DNA of 64,000 nt from an uncultured Agathobacter sp. (GCA_934316545.1 CAKRDT010000001.1:1-64000), one strand, 5' to 3'; shown: positions 43,808 to 53,569, numbered from the stretch's first letter. Translations and numbers: made by a program. The notes: generated from the sequence alone by a model not told the origin.

Positions 43808-44804
43808 CGATATCGTCTCCTCCGCCACGCGAAATTACGATATCGCCAGCTTCCTCGAGTTTTCGAATCACACCTACGATCTTCTGCTGCGCTTCCTCGA
43901 CATCCTTCATTCGTACCGGGCCCATAAAATCCATATCCTCTTTGATCATTGCTGCAAGTCTCTTAGACAGATTCTTAAAGATAACATTCTGAACTTCCTC
44001 GGATGTATTCTTAAGCGCAAGTTCAAGATCACCGTTTTCAACATCACGCAGCACGCGCTGAATCGCACGGTCGTCGAGTAATAAAATATCCTCGAACACA
44101 AACATTTTCTTTCTGATTTCGTCGGCCAGCTCCGGCTCTTCGATCTCCAAAGATTCCATAATATGTTTCTCGGTTCCGCGATCAACACTGTTCAAAATAT
44201 TAACAATTGCATCGATGCCACCGACAATCGTGTAATCCTGATTAACAAGCGATGCAAGCTTACGTTCAAGCACTCTCTCAACTTCCTTGATCACATCCGG
44301 GGACGTACGATCCATTAAAGCAATACGTTTTGCAACATCCGCCTGCTTTTCAGGCGGTAAAGCACCAAGCACCATAGACGCCTGACTCGGCGACAAATAT
44401 GACAGGATCATAGCGATTGTCTGCGGATGCTCATCCTGAATGAAGTTAAGCAGCTGACTCGGATCGGTCTTACGCACGAATTCAAACGGGCGCACCTGAA
44501 GCGATGCCGTCAGCTTTGCAATAACCCCTTGTGCCTTGTCTGTGCCAAGTGCCTTCTCCAAAAGTTCCTTGGCGTATCCGATACCACCTTCGGCAATGTA
44601 CTGTTGCGCGAGGCATACCTGATAAAACTCCTCCAAAACTTCTTCCTTCGTCTGCGGGGATACACTCCTCGTATTCGCAATCTCAAGGGTGAGTTCTTCA
44701 ATTTCATCTTCTTTCAGGTGCTTAAAAATAGTAGCCGCCTTCTCCGGTCCCAATGTGATAAGAAGGATAGCCGCTTTTTGCACTCCTGTGTAAGATTCGC
44801 TCAT
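43800..44804 (-). CDS. fliG: flagellar motor switch protein FliG
   Basis: FliG forms the rotor ring contacted by the stator. Its three armadillo-like domains are visible: KAAILLITLGPEKAATIFKH, then DEHPQTIAMILSYLSPSQAS, then the charged motor domain IMESLEIEEPELADEIRKKM and MFVFEDILLLDDRAIQRVLR. The length of 334 residues is exact. It lies 3 bp after fliF. Confidence 0.98.
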   Translation of the reverse strand: MSESYTGVQKAAILLITLGPEKAATIFKHLKEDEIEELTLEIANTRSVSPQTKEEVLEEFYQVCLAQQYIAEGGIGYAKELLEKALGTDKAQGVIAKLTASLQVRPFEFVRKTDPSQLLNFIQDEHPQTIAMILSYLSPSQASMVLGALPPEKQADVAKRIALMDRTSPDVIKEVERVLERKLASLVNQDYTIVGGIDAIVNILNSVDRGTEKHIMESLEIEEPELADEIRKKMFVFEDILLLDDRAIQRVLRDVENGDLELALKNTSEEVQNVIFKNLSKRLAAMIKEDMDFMGPVRMKDVEEAQQKIVGVIRKLEEAGDIVISRGGGDDIVV

Positions 44805-44807
44805 ACC

Positions 44808-46433
44808 TTACTCCCAATCCTCATTCAACCAGTTGCGCAGCAAGAGTGCTGCCGCATCCGGGTTTTCATCAACAAACTTTTCAATCAGAACACGCGTCTC
44901 TGATTTTTCAGAATAACCAATATCTTCTAATTCATCTGCCGCTCCGGCTGCCGTCGACTCAAGTAATGCATCCACAGAAAGCTCCGGTTCGATTTCTTCC
45001 TCTCCCTGCTTTCTTGTGCTGCGGAAAACGACATAGCCGAGCAATGCAAAAATAAGTACTGCCAGCGCGATCTGCAAAATATCCGTCAGACCGATTCCCT
45101 TACTGCTCGATTCAACAAACTGCGGTCGTTCATAGCAGACAAACGATATGTTATCCGCATCAAAGCCGGTTGCCTTTGCAATCATATCAATGTATTCCTG
45201 ATCTGCCTGTACCTGAACAGGATCACTATGCGCTGCCTTAAACGCCTCAAAGGTTGTTCCGTCCAGCTGGCCGCTCTCCTTCAGTTCATCTTCATCATAA
45301 ACAACCCATCGTGTTGCAGAGACTGCAACAGAACTTGTTGTATAGTCGATTGTGCCTCCATTGCTGATGGTTTCCGTTTCTTCCTTGTTCGGCGAATACT
45401 GTGAATCAATATCCGATACGGAAGACTCCGTGATCTCACCGTCCTGTGTCACATAGGTCGGTGTATCATCATTCGAATCCGTTCCGGGAACCGCAGCCTG
45501 TCCACCGGTCGCATCCGCCGTATACTCCGAACGGCTCGTCAGCTCTCCGTTGTCCATGCCTTCATTGTGAGAATAAACGGTCGTATTTTTCTTGACCGAA
45601 TCGAAATTCATATCCAGATTCAATCCGACCTGTACATCGGAAAAGATTCCGGACTTCACAAGAACACCTTTTACCTCGTCCTTGACCATATTCTGCGTCT
45701 TCTGCTTTGTGCTCAGATTTGTCGATACAACCGCAGAACCGGAATCCTGATCCGCTCCGGAATATAAAAGAAGCGAGGTTTTCTGATCCAGAATCGTAAT
45801 ATTTTTCGTTGACTCATTACCAATCTGCGTCGCGACAAACCGCGCGATGGAATATGCCTGATCCTCATCCATATCCTCTTTCAGATCAAGTGATACACTT
45901 GCGGAGCCTTCCTGCATTCTTGAGATCAAAGTTCCGTCATCGGTAGGCAGATCCAATGAAACTTTGGCAGAATTGATCATATCATTTGCAGCAAGATCCT
46001 CCTGCAGCTTCTGTTCAAGATATGCTTTGTTCAATTTTTGTTTATCCGATTCTGTACGCGAAAAGCTTCCGTCTACAACAGAAGAAATATCCGCCTTTGA
46101 GATGTCATATCCTGCAGTTGCAATATCATTGGATCCAAGTAACATATTTGCCGCACTCTCGTCCTTGACATTCACATCAAAATGTGTGGAATTTGACACT
46201 TTATAATCAATGTTTCCGTCTCCGTCAAGAATTTCCTTGACCTGATTAGCACTCTTCGTATTCTCGCAATCGATCAGGGTGGTATACTGCGGTCTTGTCA
46301 TGACCACACCGAGAATCACAAGCGCCACGATCACAATACTTGTAAGACTGATCATCAAAGCCTTCTGTTTCGTATTAAATTTCTTCCACCACTCAACCAC
46401 GCGGTTAAGGATTTTCTGTATCTGTTCCGGCAT
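44808..46433 (-). CDS. fliF: flagellar MS-ring protein FliF
   Basis: FliF forms the membrane-supramembrane ring. A first membrane segment lies at about 25-47 and a second near 450-470. Between them are ring-building domains (LLGSNDIATAGYDISKADI, then KLNKAYLEQKLQEDL). A Ser/Thr/Asp-rich insert lies at about 290-350. The C-terminal FliG-binding tail is present. The length of 541 residues is normal. Confidence 0.97.
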   Translation of the reverse strand: MPEQIQKILNRVVEWWKKFNTKQKALMISLTSIVIVALVILGVVMTRPQYTTLIDCENTKSANQVKEILDGDGNIDYKVSNSTHFDVNVKDESAANMLLGSNDIATAGYDISKADISSVVDGSFSRTESDKQKLNKAYLEQKLQEDLAANDMINSAKVSLDLPTDDGTLISRMQEGSASVSLDLKEDMDEDQAYSIARFVATQIGNESTKNITILDQKTSLLLYSGADQDSGSAVVSTNLSTKQKTQNMVKDEVKGVLVKSGIFSDVQVGLNLDMNFDSVKKNTTVYSHNEGMDNGELTSRSEYTADATGGQAAVPGTDSNDDTPTYVTQDGEITESSVSDIDSQYSPNKEETETISNGGTIDYTTSSVAVSATRWVVYDEDELKESGQLDGTTFEAFKAAHSDPVQVQADQEYIDMIAKATGFDADNISFVCYERPQFVESSSKGIGLTDILQIALAVLIFALLGYVVFRSTRKQGEEEIEPELSVDALLESTAAGAADELEDIGYSEKSETRVLIEKFVDENPDAAALLLRNWLNEDWE

Positions 46434-46461
46434 TCTTTTGTTCCTCTCCTACCAATTCCGA

Positions 46462-46773
46462 TTAAATTGACATCTGCATAATCTCTTTGTATCCGTCAAT
46501 CAGTTTATCTCTTACTGCAACCGTATATTGCAACGCAATATTTGCTTTTGTCTCCGCAATCAAAAGATCATGTGTGTTGTCTGCCTCTCCGAGTGCGAAA
46601 CGGATTTCCTCCGATTCTGCGGAATTCTGCAGATCGTTTGTCTCATCAATCGACTGCATCGCGGCCGAAAGTACCGAACTGAAACTGTTCTTGTCGGTAT
46701 CCACATCCGTCGTCTTCGGAGTGAATGTATTCAAATAATTGGAAGAGACACTGGCAAGTGAATTAATATCCAT
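46462..46773 (-). CDS. fliE: flagellar hook-basal body protein FliE
   Basis: FliE joins the MS ring to the rod. The 103-residue product ends with the family signature THDLLIAETKANIALQYTVA, then VRDKLIDGYKEIMQMSI. It lies between flgC and fliF, as expected. The 79-bp gap before it (46774-46852) showed no clear signal. Confidence 0.95.
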   Translation of the reverse strand: MDINSLASVSSNYLNTFTPKTTDVDTDKNSFSSVLSAAMQSIDETNDLQNSAESEEIRFALGEADNTHDLLIAETKANIALQYTVAVRDKLIDGYKEIMQMSI

Positions 46774-46852
46774 ATGATTCCTCTCTGTTTCCGGCGAAAC
46801 ACTTTTTTAAAAAAATTCTTACTTTATCACCAATCGTAACGTTTCCGGTCAA

Positions 46853-47296
46853 TTACTGTCCGATAGACAGTCCTGTCTGCGCCATGCTCTTGCTGGCCTC
46901 AAACGCAGTTGCATTCGCCTCGTACGCACGCTGCGCATCGATCAGATTGGTCATCTCTGTAACCGTATTAACATTCGGATAAGAAACATATCCATCCTCA
47001 TCCGCATCCGGATTGGAAGGATCATATTCTTTCACAAAATCCGTCTCCGTATCTTCCCGCACAGAAGTCACCTTGACACCGTTGCCGAGTGCAGGATTCT
47101 TCGATGCGGAAGAAAACACCTGACTAAACGGTGTCACCGCACGTTCCTGAAAGGTCACAATCTTGCGGCGGTACGGGCCTCCGCTCTCTGTTGAAGTTGT
47201 ATTTACATTGGCAATATTTTCCGCGATAATGTCTGTTCTGAAACGCTCCGCAGTCATGCCTGATGCGCTGATATTAAACGACTGAAATAAACCCAT
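46853..47296 (-). CDS. flgC: flagellar rod protein FlgC
   Basis: FlgC is a proximal rod protein. The N-terminal helix FNISASGMTAERFRTDIIAE, then NIANVN, and the C-terminal MTNLIDAQRAYEANATAFEA are diagnostic. The product is 147 residues. It follows flgB by 12 bp. Confidence 0.97.
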   Translation of the reverse strand: MGLFQSFNISASGMTAERFRTDIIAENIANVNTTSTESGGPYRRKIVTFQERAVTPFSQVFSSASKNPALGNGVKVTSVREDTETDFVKEYDPSNPDADEDGYVSYPNVNTVTEMTNLIDAQRAYEANATAFEASKSMAQTGLSIGQ

Positions 47297-47308
47297 ATCT
47301 TATTCTCC

Positions 47309-47698
47309 TTAACTGATCACAGATTTCATACGATTGAATTCATTGTTAATTCCTGCTGTAATGCCCTGGTAACGGAACTGCTCGGAAGCATACTCCACTT
47401 CCTCGTTATCAATATCAACATTGTTTCCATCCAGACGATAAGAATAATTGGACAGATCCGTATAGACAGTAGGATTCAGGTGATCCATATGCAGGTTCTC
47501 AATCTTCGTATCAAGTGACGTATGTTTGCAACGTCCGAGTTCCTGTTTTAACACCCCTTCAAAATCCAGATCTTTTCTCTTATATCCGGGTGTATCCACA
47601 TTGGCAATATTGTTGGCAAGAACCGTTTCTCTCTTCCAGCTTGCATCCGCAGCTTTGTCCAATACATTGACATAATCAAAAGCATTTGTACTGAGCAT
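47309..47698 (-). CDS. flgB: flagellar rod protein FlgB
   Basis: FlgB is a proximal rod protein and the first gene of the cluster. The signature is NNIANVDTPGYKRKDLDFEG. The start MLSTNAFDYVN has GGGAG upstream; an ATG 15 bases earlier has none. The product is 129 residues. A promoter region with a palindrome lies between it and codY. Confidence 0.96.
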   Translation of the reverse strand: MLSTNAFDYVNVLDKAADASWKRETVLANNIANVDTPGYKRKDLDFEGVLKQELGRCKHTSLDTKIENLHMDHLNPTVYTDLSNYSYRLDGNNVDIDNEEVEYASEQFRYQGITAGINNEFNRMKSVIS

Positions 47699-47736
47699 AA
47701 GAACTCCCTTCATCTAGTATCCCTAATTATTTTATC

Positions 47737-47770
47737 ATACTAATTATAGTATACTTCTTTCAAAAAACAA
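47737..47770 (-). promoter_or_regulatory. fla/che operon promoter region with palindrome over the -10
   Basis: A perfect inverted repeat ATACTA-ATTA-TAGTAT (47737-47752) contains a TATAAT on the minus strand (47743-47748). A weak -35 TTGTTT lies 16 bases upstream (47765-47770). An alternative pair TTGAAA-N18-TATGAT is also readable. The palindrome could be an operator for a repressor of the flagellar operon. Confidence 0.5.
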
Positions 47771-47797
47771 GTGTTTTTGGTAAAAAAGGCATAATTA

Positions 47798-47834
47798 CAA
47801 ACAAAAAGGGGACCTATATCTTGTATAAGTCCCT
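47798..47834 (-). terminator. intrinsic terminator after codY
   Basis: On the minus strand GGGACTTATA, a five-base loop and TATAGGTCCC form a 10-pair stem with one G-U pair, followed by CTTTTTTGTTT. It separates codY from the flgB promoter. Confidence 0.9.
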
Positions 47835-47872
47835 TTAAAATCCCCATTCCATGGTATATTCGATTCGACATT

Positions 47873-48652
47873 TTATTTTGCCTTGTTGCGTTTCAGCTTG
47901 TCCAATTCATCAAACACAACGTCATTGACAACCTTGATATAGGTTCCCTTCATTCCGGACGATCTAGACTCGATCACTCCTGCACTCTCAAATTTGCGAA
48001 GCGCATTTACAATCACGGATCTTGTGATACCGACACGATCCGCAATCCTGCTGGCAACAAGAATCCCCTCATTTCCATCCAGTTCATCAAAAATATGTGT
48101 AATTGCCTCCAGCTCGGAAAACGAAAGCGTACTGATCGCAGATTTAACAATTGCGACTTTTCTCGCCTCCTCTGCACTCTCCTCATTTACCGAGCGCATC
48201 ATTTCAAGTCCGACAACCGTTGTACCGTATTCCGTCAATATAATATCATCAATATCGTACTCCTTTTCGCTACGATACTCAAACAATGTACCAAGCCGCT
48301 CTCCTGCAATATCAATCGGAGTTATGATTGCACGATATCTTCTTGACGCTTCGCCGAATCCGAGCGTTTCCAGATTTACATTTTCCTTTGTGGAAAGAAT
48401 TCCAAGTAGACGCTCATTTAAAGCCGGATCAATAAATCCTCCGACTTCATCCACGATAAGTTCCTGCAGCTCATCTACACCTTTGCAGACACTCGTTCCA
48501 AGCACCTTGCCCTTCTTGCTGATTACAAGAATATTGGAATCCAGAATTCCTGTCAAGACTTCACAAATATCATTAAAAACCACCTTTGACGAATTGTTAT
48601 TATGAAGAAGTTTATTTATTTTGCGTGTTTTATCCAGAAGCTGTACACTCAT
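47873..48652 (-). CDS. codY: GTP- and branched-chain-amino-acid-sensing repressor CodY
   Basis: CodY represses stationary-phase and nutrient genes when GTP and branched-chain amino acids are plentiful. An N-terminal GAF domain (MSVQLLDKTRKINKLL onward) and a C-terminal winged helix (LVASRIADRVGITRSVIVNA, then LRKFESAGVIESRSSGMKGT) are clear. The start with AGGAGG upstream gives 259 residues, the same as B. subtilis CodY. Its promoter holds a CodY-box-like sequence, suggesting autoregulation. Confidence 0.98.
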   Translation of the reverse strand: MSVQLLDKTRKINKLLHNNNSSKVVFNDICEVLTGILDSNILVISKKGKVLGTSVCKGVDELQELIVDEVGGFIDPALNERLLGILSTKENVNLETLGFGEASRRYRAIITPIDIAGERLGTLFEYRSEKEYDIDDIILTEYGTTVVGLEMMRSVNEESAEEARKVAIVKSAISTLSFSELEAITHIFDELDGNEGILVASRIADRVGITRSVIVNALRKFESAGVIESRSSGMKGTYIKVVNDVVFDELDKLKRNKAK

Positions 48653-48705
48653 GTCATCCTCCTGACTACCTTCGTCATTCAACAAAAGTTTTCGATTTAA
48701 CTATG

Positions 48706-48734
48706 AGTTTATCACTATTTTTCTGACAATTCAA
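48706..48734 (-). promoter_or_regulatory. codY promoter with embedded CodY box
   Basis: TTGAAT (48729-48734) and TAAACT (48706-48711) are 17 bases apart on the minus strand. Overlapping them, AATTGTCAGAAAAAT (48717-48731) matches the CodY consensus AATTTTCWGAAAATT at 13 of 15 positions. Binding there would block RNA polymerase. A 12-bp palindrome GTTCAATTGAAC lies just upstream (48743-48754). Confidence 0.65.
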
Positions 48735-48758
48735 TATTTTTCGTTCAATTGAACTATT

Positions 48759-50840
48759 TTATTTTTCATTTATTTCCTGTTTAGCCTCTGTGTAACCGCA
48801 ATGCTCGTCTGCGCAGGCAAGTTTCGCGCCTTTTTCAACCATATAGCCTCCGCAGCGCGGACACTTTTTGGCTACCGGACGTCCCCAGCTCATGAAATCG
48901 CATTCCGGATTATCAATGCATCCATAGTATCTGCGTCCCTTTTTTGTCATCTTAATCACGATGTCTTTGCCGCACTTCGGACATGCAACGCCGATCTTCT
49001 CGTAATAAGGCTTCGTATTACGGCAATCCGGAAAGCCCGGACATGCCAGAAACTTTCCATGCGGGCCATATTTAATAACCATATTGCGTCCACATACTTC
49101 ACAGATTTCCTCTGTCACTTCGTCCTCGATTGTAATCTTTTCAAGATCCTTCTCTGCGGCCTGTACTGCTGCTTCCAGATCCGGATAGAAATTGGCAACA
49201 ACCGCTTTCCACTGAAGCTTTCCCTCTGCCACACTATCCAGAAGAGACTCCATATTTGCTGTAAAATGTTCATCTACGATCGTCGGGAAGGATTCTTTCA
49301 TGATAGAGTTGACAACCTCGCCGATTTCTGTCACATACAGATTCTTATTTTCCTTTGTAATATATCTTCTCGCAATGATCGTTGTGATGGTTGGAGAATA
49401 AGTACTCGGACGGCCAATGCCAAGCTCCTCCAGCGTCTTTACCAAAGAGGCCTCTGTAAAATGTGCCGGCGGCTGCGTAAAATGCTGCTTCGGATCCATC
49501 TCAACAAGCGACAGCTTCGTATTCTCATCAATATCCTTTAAAAGTACCTGTTTGGTATCCTTCTCATCATCAGCTTCTGTATATGCCAACATAAATCCGT
49601 CAAAAGCGACCTTCGATGTCGATACACGGAATCCATAAGAACCCGCCGCAATATGAACCGTCATGGTCTCATACACTGCATTTGCCATACGGCTTGCTGC
49701 AAAACGCTTCCAGATGAGCTGATACAGGCGGAACTGATCACGGCTGAGCGAATCTTTGATTTCAGAGGGAATCCGATGAATATCCGTTGGTCGAATCGCC
49801 TCATGCGCATCCTGGATTTTTCCCCCGTTCTTCTTGCTTCCGTCTCCCGCAGAAAGATACTCTTCTCCGTAGGTGTCCCCGATAAACGTTCTTGCGGCTG
49901 CATCAGCTTCCTCCGAGATACGGACGGAATCGGTACGCAGATAGGTGATAATACCCACGGTGCCCTGTCCTTTGATATCTACCCCTTCATATAACTGCTG
50001 GGCGATCCGCATCGTCTTGGAAATCGGGAAATTCAACGCTTTTGATGCTTCCTGCTGCAGCGTACTAGTTGTAAACGGAAGCGGCGCCTTTTTTATGCGC
50101 TCGCCCCGCTTAATGTCCGTCACTTTAAAAGACTGATCCCTGATCTCATCAAGGATTGCATTCATTTCTTCTTCCGATGAGATTTCAATTTTCTTACCTT
50201 CTTTATCTGTAAGCTTTGCCAAAATCGGCTTCTTCTCCCCTTCCGGCAGAAGACACGCTTCGAGCGACCAATACTCTTCCGGAATAAAAGCATCAATCTC
50301 CTCTTCCCGGTCACATACAATGCGAAGCGCCACGGACTGTACTCGACCTGCACTTAACCCTCGCTTCACTTTTGCCCACAGGAGCGGACTGATACGGTAA
50401 CCAACCATTCGATCCAGCATCCTTCGTGCCTGTTGGGCATCCACAAGATCCATATCAATTTCTCTCGGGTTCTTAAGGGATGCCTTTACAGCCGTCTTGG
50501 TAATCTCATTGAAACTGATACGGCTTGTATCCTTATCTTCAAGTTTTAACGCCTTAGTCAGATGCCAGGAAATGGCTTCTCCCTCACGGTCCGGGTCGGT
50601 TGCAAGATAAATCTTGTCCGCCTTCTTGACTTCCTTGCGAAGCTTAGCGAGAATTTCCCCCTTTCCCCGGATCGTAATATATTTCGGTTCAAAATTATTC
50701 TCCGGGGAGAACCCCAGCTGACTCTTCGGAAGATCACGAACATGTCCGTTTGATGCCATAACCTCATAATTTTTTCCGAGAAATTTCTTAATTGTCTTTA
50801 CCTTAGCGGGTGACTCCACAATAACCAGATACTTTGCCAT
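48759..50840 (-). CDS. topA: DNA topoisomerase I
   Basis: TopA relaxes negative supercoils. The Toprim start (YLVIVESPAKVKTIKKFLG), the catalytic Tyr in ITYLRTDS (about residue 299) and three C-terminal Cys4 zinc ribbons (CEVCG ... CPGFPDC; CPKCG ... CIDNPEC; CPRCG ... CADEHC) are present. The length of 693 residues is normal. The dprA-topA-codY order is the usual Gram-positive one, with the trmFO-xerC-hslVU genes absent between topA and codY. Confidence 0.98.
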   Translation of the reverse strand: MAKYLVIVESPAKVKTIKKFLGKNYEVMASNGHVRDLPKSQLGFSPENNFEPKYITIRGKGEILAKLRKEVKKADKIYLATDPDREGEAISWHLTKALKLEDKDTSRISFNEITKTAVKASLKNPREIDMDLVDAQQARRMLDRMVGYRISPLLWAKVKRGLSAGRVQSVALRIVCDREEEIDAFIPEEYWSLEACLLPEGEKKPILAKLTDKEGKKIEISSEEEMNAILDEIRDQSFKVTDIKRGERIKKAPLPFTTSTLQQEASKALNFPISKTMRIAQQLYEGVDIKGQGTVGIITYLRTDSVRISEEADAAARTFIGDTYGEEYLSAGDGSKKNGGKIQDAHEAIRPTDIHRIPSEIKDSLSRDQFRLYQLIWKRFAASRMANAVYETMTVHIAAGSYGFRVSTSKVAFDGFMLAYTEADDEKDTKQVLLKDIDENTKLSLVEMDPKQHFTQPPAHFTEASLVKTLEELGIGRPSTYSPTITTIIARRYITKENKNLYVTEIGEVVNSIMKESFPTIVDEHFTANMESLLDSVAEGKLQWKAVVANFYPDLEAAVQAAEKDLEKITIEDEVTEEICEVCGRNMVIKYGPHGKFLACPGFPDCRNTKPYYEKIGVACPKCGKDIVIKMTKKGRRYYGCIDNPECDFMSWGRPVAKKCPRCGGYMVEKGAKLACADEHCGYTEAKQEINEK

Positions 50841-50864
50841 AAGAAAATGCTCCTTTGATGTCTA

Positions 50865-51941
50865 TCAGATCGTTTTAACGTAAAAATTCGGAATGGTTTC
50901 TTTTACAAAGCCCTTCTGCTGTAACCGTTCAAGAATATTCAGTACCTCAAGAAGCGAGTAAGGACTTTTTTCAACCATACTCCCCAGACCAAGGGGATGA
51001 AAATCGAATAAACTATACACCAACGTTTCGTCTTTTTCAAGAAGATTTTTCCGAAAGTCCATTTGTACATCTGTCCGAGCGCATGAAAGTTCCATCTCTT
51101 TTAAGAAATCTTCAACGCTCACAAACACACCGGCACCCTGCTGTATCAGATGATTGCACCCTTGACTCAGTTCATCTGTAATCCGTCCCGGCAAAGCATA
51201 AACCTCTCTCGCCTGTTCCATCGCATAATCCGCTGTAATCAAAGATCCGCTTTTTAGTCTTGCCTCGATGACCACCACATAATCCGACAGACCTGAGATG
51301 ATCCGGTTTCTCTGCGGGAAAAGTGCCGGAAGCGGTTGTGTTCCGGGGACAAATTCGGAACAGATTCCGCCGTCCACCGGAATCTGTTCATACAAATACT
51401 TATTTCTTCCCGGATAACAGATATCCACACCACATCCGAGCACCGCGTAGGTTTTTCCTGCTCCGTCAAGTGCCCCCATATGTCCATCCGTATCAATGCC
51501 CAAAGCCATTCCACTGATCACATCGACACCGGCCTGGGCAAGTTTTTTCCCTAAAGCACGCGCCACCTGACTTCCATATGCACTGCGCCCTCTGGCTCCG
51601 ACAATCGCAACCGATCTGCGGTCTTTCGACGGAAGATGACCTCTGTAATAGAGCGCATAAGGAGGCGCGATAATCCTTTTTAGCTTGGCAGGATATTCCG
51701 GATCCTCCAGGGTTACAAGCGAGATTCCTCTCTCCTGCAGCCTTGTCCATGCTCCCTGCAGGTTCCATCTGCGTTTGCTTTCTGCAAGTGCATCGATATC
51801 CTTCGCTTCTATGCCTGCCACATTTGCGATGGTTCTCTCTTTTGCATGGTACACATTCGCTGCACTTTCTAAAGTCTCATAGAGTATTCTTTTCTTTGCA
51901 GGTGTAATTTCTTTTATGTTATCAAACCAGTATCGGTACAT
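50865..51941 (-). CDS. dprA: DNA processing protein DprA
   Basis: DprA loads RecA on single-stranded DNA during transformation. The Rossmann core is clear: VGARGRSAYGSQVARALG, then ISGMALGIDTDGHMGAL, then VLGCGVDICYPGRN. A C-terminal winged helix-like segment (SPYSLLEVLNILERLQQKGF) ends the 358-residue protein. Its ATG directly follows the comM stop. Confidence 0.96.
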   Translation of the reverse strand: MYRYWFDNIKEITPAKKRILYETLESAANVYHAKERTIANVAGIEAKDIDALAESKRRWNLQGAWTRLQERGISLVTLEDPEYPAKLKRIIAPPYALYYRGHLPSKDRRSVAIVGARGRSAYGSQVARALGKKLAQAGVDVISGMALGIDTDGHMGALDGAGKTYAVLGCGVDICYPGRNKYLYEQIPVDGGICSEFVPGTQPLPALFPQRNRIISGLSDYVVVIEARLKSGSLITADYAMEQAREVYALPGRITDELSQGCNHLIQQGAGVFVSVEDFLKEMELSCARTDVQMDFRKNLLEKDETLVYSLFDFHPLGLGSMVEKSPYSLLEVLNILERLQQKGFVKETIPNFYVKTI

Positions 51942-53468
51942 CTACACTCCTCCCCAAAAACGCTCATTCATGCTCCGGTAACAGACAGCCTCACTCAGAT
52001 GTCCGACACGGATCTCTTTACTTTCCTCACAGTCGGCAATCGTGCGGGCTACACGGAGAATTTTATGGTAGGTTCTGGCGGTCAAAGCCATCTTCTTGTA
52101 CATACTCTCCATATAATTTTGTTCTTTGGATCCCAATGGACAGAATTCTTCCATCCTCGCCGCCGGAATTCTGCTATTGTAATCAAACGACTCATTTTGA
52201 TAGCGTTCCCTCTGAATCTGGTGACACGCCGCAACCCTTTTTTGTATGGATGCGGAACTTTCATTATTTCCTTTTTTGATCAATTCCGTATAAGTTACCA
52301 TAGGTGCTTCCACGCAGATATCGATACGGTCGATCAACGGTTGGGAAACCTTCTGGGCATAACGCTGCAACGTGCGTGGCGTGCAGTGGCATTTCTGCAT
52401 ATCCGGATAATAACCGCAGTTGCACGGATTCATGGATGCGAGAAGCAGAAAATCTGCCGGATAACACACACTTGTCAAAGCACGGGTCAGATGAATCTGG
52501 CGTTCTTCAAGAGGCTGTCTTAAGATTTCCAGCGTCGCCTTATCAAATTCTGTCAGTTCGTCCAGAAAAAGGACTCCGTGATGTGCCAATGAAATTTCTC
52601 CGGGGCGCGGCACTGTGCCTCCTCCGGTCATTCCTGCCCTCGTCACCGTATGATGTGGGCTCCGGAATGGTCTTTGCTGCAGCAGCGCATTACGGTTATT
52701 CAACATTCCGCACACGCTGTATATCTTTGACAGCTCTAATTTTTCCTTTTCCGTAAGAGGAGGAAGAATGGAGGCCAATCGCTCGGATATCATCGTCTTT
52801 CCGGCTCCCGGTGGTCCTACCATCAGAAGATTATGCATCCCGCTTGCCGCCACTTCCGCCGCACGCCGGAGAAACGATTGCCCGTTCACTTCAGAAAAAT
52901 CGACGGGTATCGGTTTTTCAGGCAATATCCGGACATCACTGACCGGTTCCTTAACACCATCTGTAAGGTATCGAATGACCGCCGCTACAGATGACACTCC
53001 ACAGACTTTTGCCCTCTTTACCAGCTGTCCTTCCGTAAGATTATCCATAGGAACGATAAATTCCGCTGCCGGATTCTCCTCATATCCATCTGATACAACC
53101 GGGAGAATTCCGTTTACCGGAAGAATTTGTCCGTTTAAACTCAGTTCTCCCACAAACACTTTATCCCGGCAGTATTCTTCCCCCAATACCCCTATTGCAC
53201 AAAGCAATGCCACAGCGATCGGCAGATCAAATCCGGTTCCTGTTTTGCGGATATTCCCCGGCGAGAGATTGATCGTAATCCTCTTGGCAGGCAGCGAGAC
53301 CCCACAATTGTGCAAGGCGGTCCTCACACGTTCTTTTGCCTCCCGCACTTCTGATGCCAAATATCCTACCATTTCAAACGCCGGCAGCCCCGTGCTGATA
53401 TCCACTTCGACCTGTATCGGAATTGCATGAATCCCACACAGCATAGAAGTCATAACTGTACTATACAT
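51942..53468 (-). CDS. comM: Mg-chelatase-like AAA protein ComM/YifB
   Basis: ComM is a hexameric helicase that promotes branch migration during transformation. The N-terminal Lon-protease-like domain (VEVDISTGLPAFEMVGYLAS), Walker A GPPGAGKTM, Walker B VLFLDELTEF and the C4 motif CNCGYYPDMQKC are present. The start MYSTVMTSMLCG with GAGG upstream gives 508 residues, the family length; an open extension to 53582 was rejected. Confidence 0.95.
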   Translation of the reverse strand: MYSTVMTSMLCGIHAIPIQVEVDISTGLPAFEMVGYLASEVREAKERVRTALHNCGVSLPAKRITINLSPGNIRKTGTGFDLPIAVALLCAIGVLGEEYCRDKVFVGELSLNGQILPVNGILPVVSDGYEENPAAEFIVPMDNLTEGQLVKRAKVCGVSSVAAVIRYLTDGVKEPVSDVRILPEKPIPVDFSEVNGQSFLRRAAEVAASGMHNLLMVGPPGAGKTMISERLASILPPLTEKEKLELSKIYSVCGMLNNRNALLQQRPFRSPHHTVTRAGMTGGGTVPRPGEISLAHHGVLFLDELTEFDKATLEILRQPLEERQIHLTRALTSVCYPADFLLLASMNPCNCGYYPDMQKCHCTPRTLQRYAQKVSQPLIDRIDICVEAPMVTYTELIKKGNNESSASIQKRVAACHQIQRERYQNESFDYNSRIPAARMEEFCPLGSKEQNYMESMYKKMALTARTYHKILRVARTIADCEESKEIRVGHLSEAVCYRSMNERFWGGV

Positions 53469-53497
53469 ATTTACCTCATTCCAACTATTGGGGAATG

Positions 53498-53513
53498 TGC
53501 ATCGAACGATGCA
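53498..53513. repeat. 16-bp inverted repeat upstream of comM
   Basis: TGCATCG-AA-CGATGCA is a perfect inverted repeat between sigK and comM. No T-tract follows on the minus strand. It could be an operator for comM-dprA or an RNA hairpin; no evidence favours either. Confidence 0.45.
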
Positions 53514-53569
53514 TGAAAAAAAAGACAGATTCATCATAACATAGAATCCATCTTTTTTCATCCATCTTT

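Noticed and set aside
47755..47775. CodY box in the flgB promoter
   Set aside because: The best alignment to the CodY consensus matched only about 9 of 15 positions, not enough in AT-rich DNA.
48801..49541. Open frame of 246 codons on the plus strand
   Set aside because: Antisense to the zinc-ribbon end of topA; its Cys-rich look is a complement effect.
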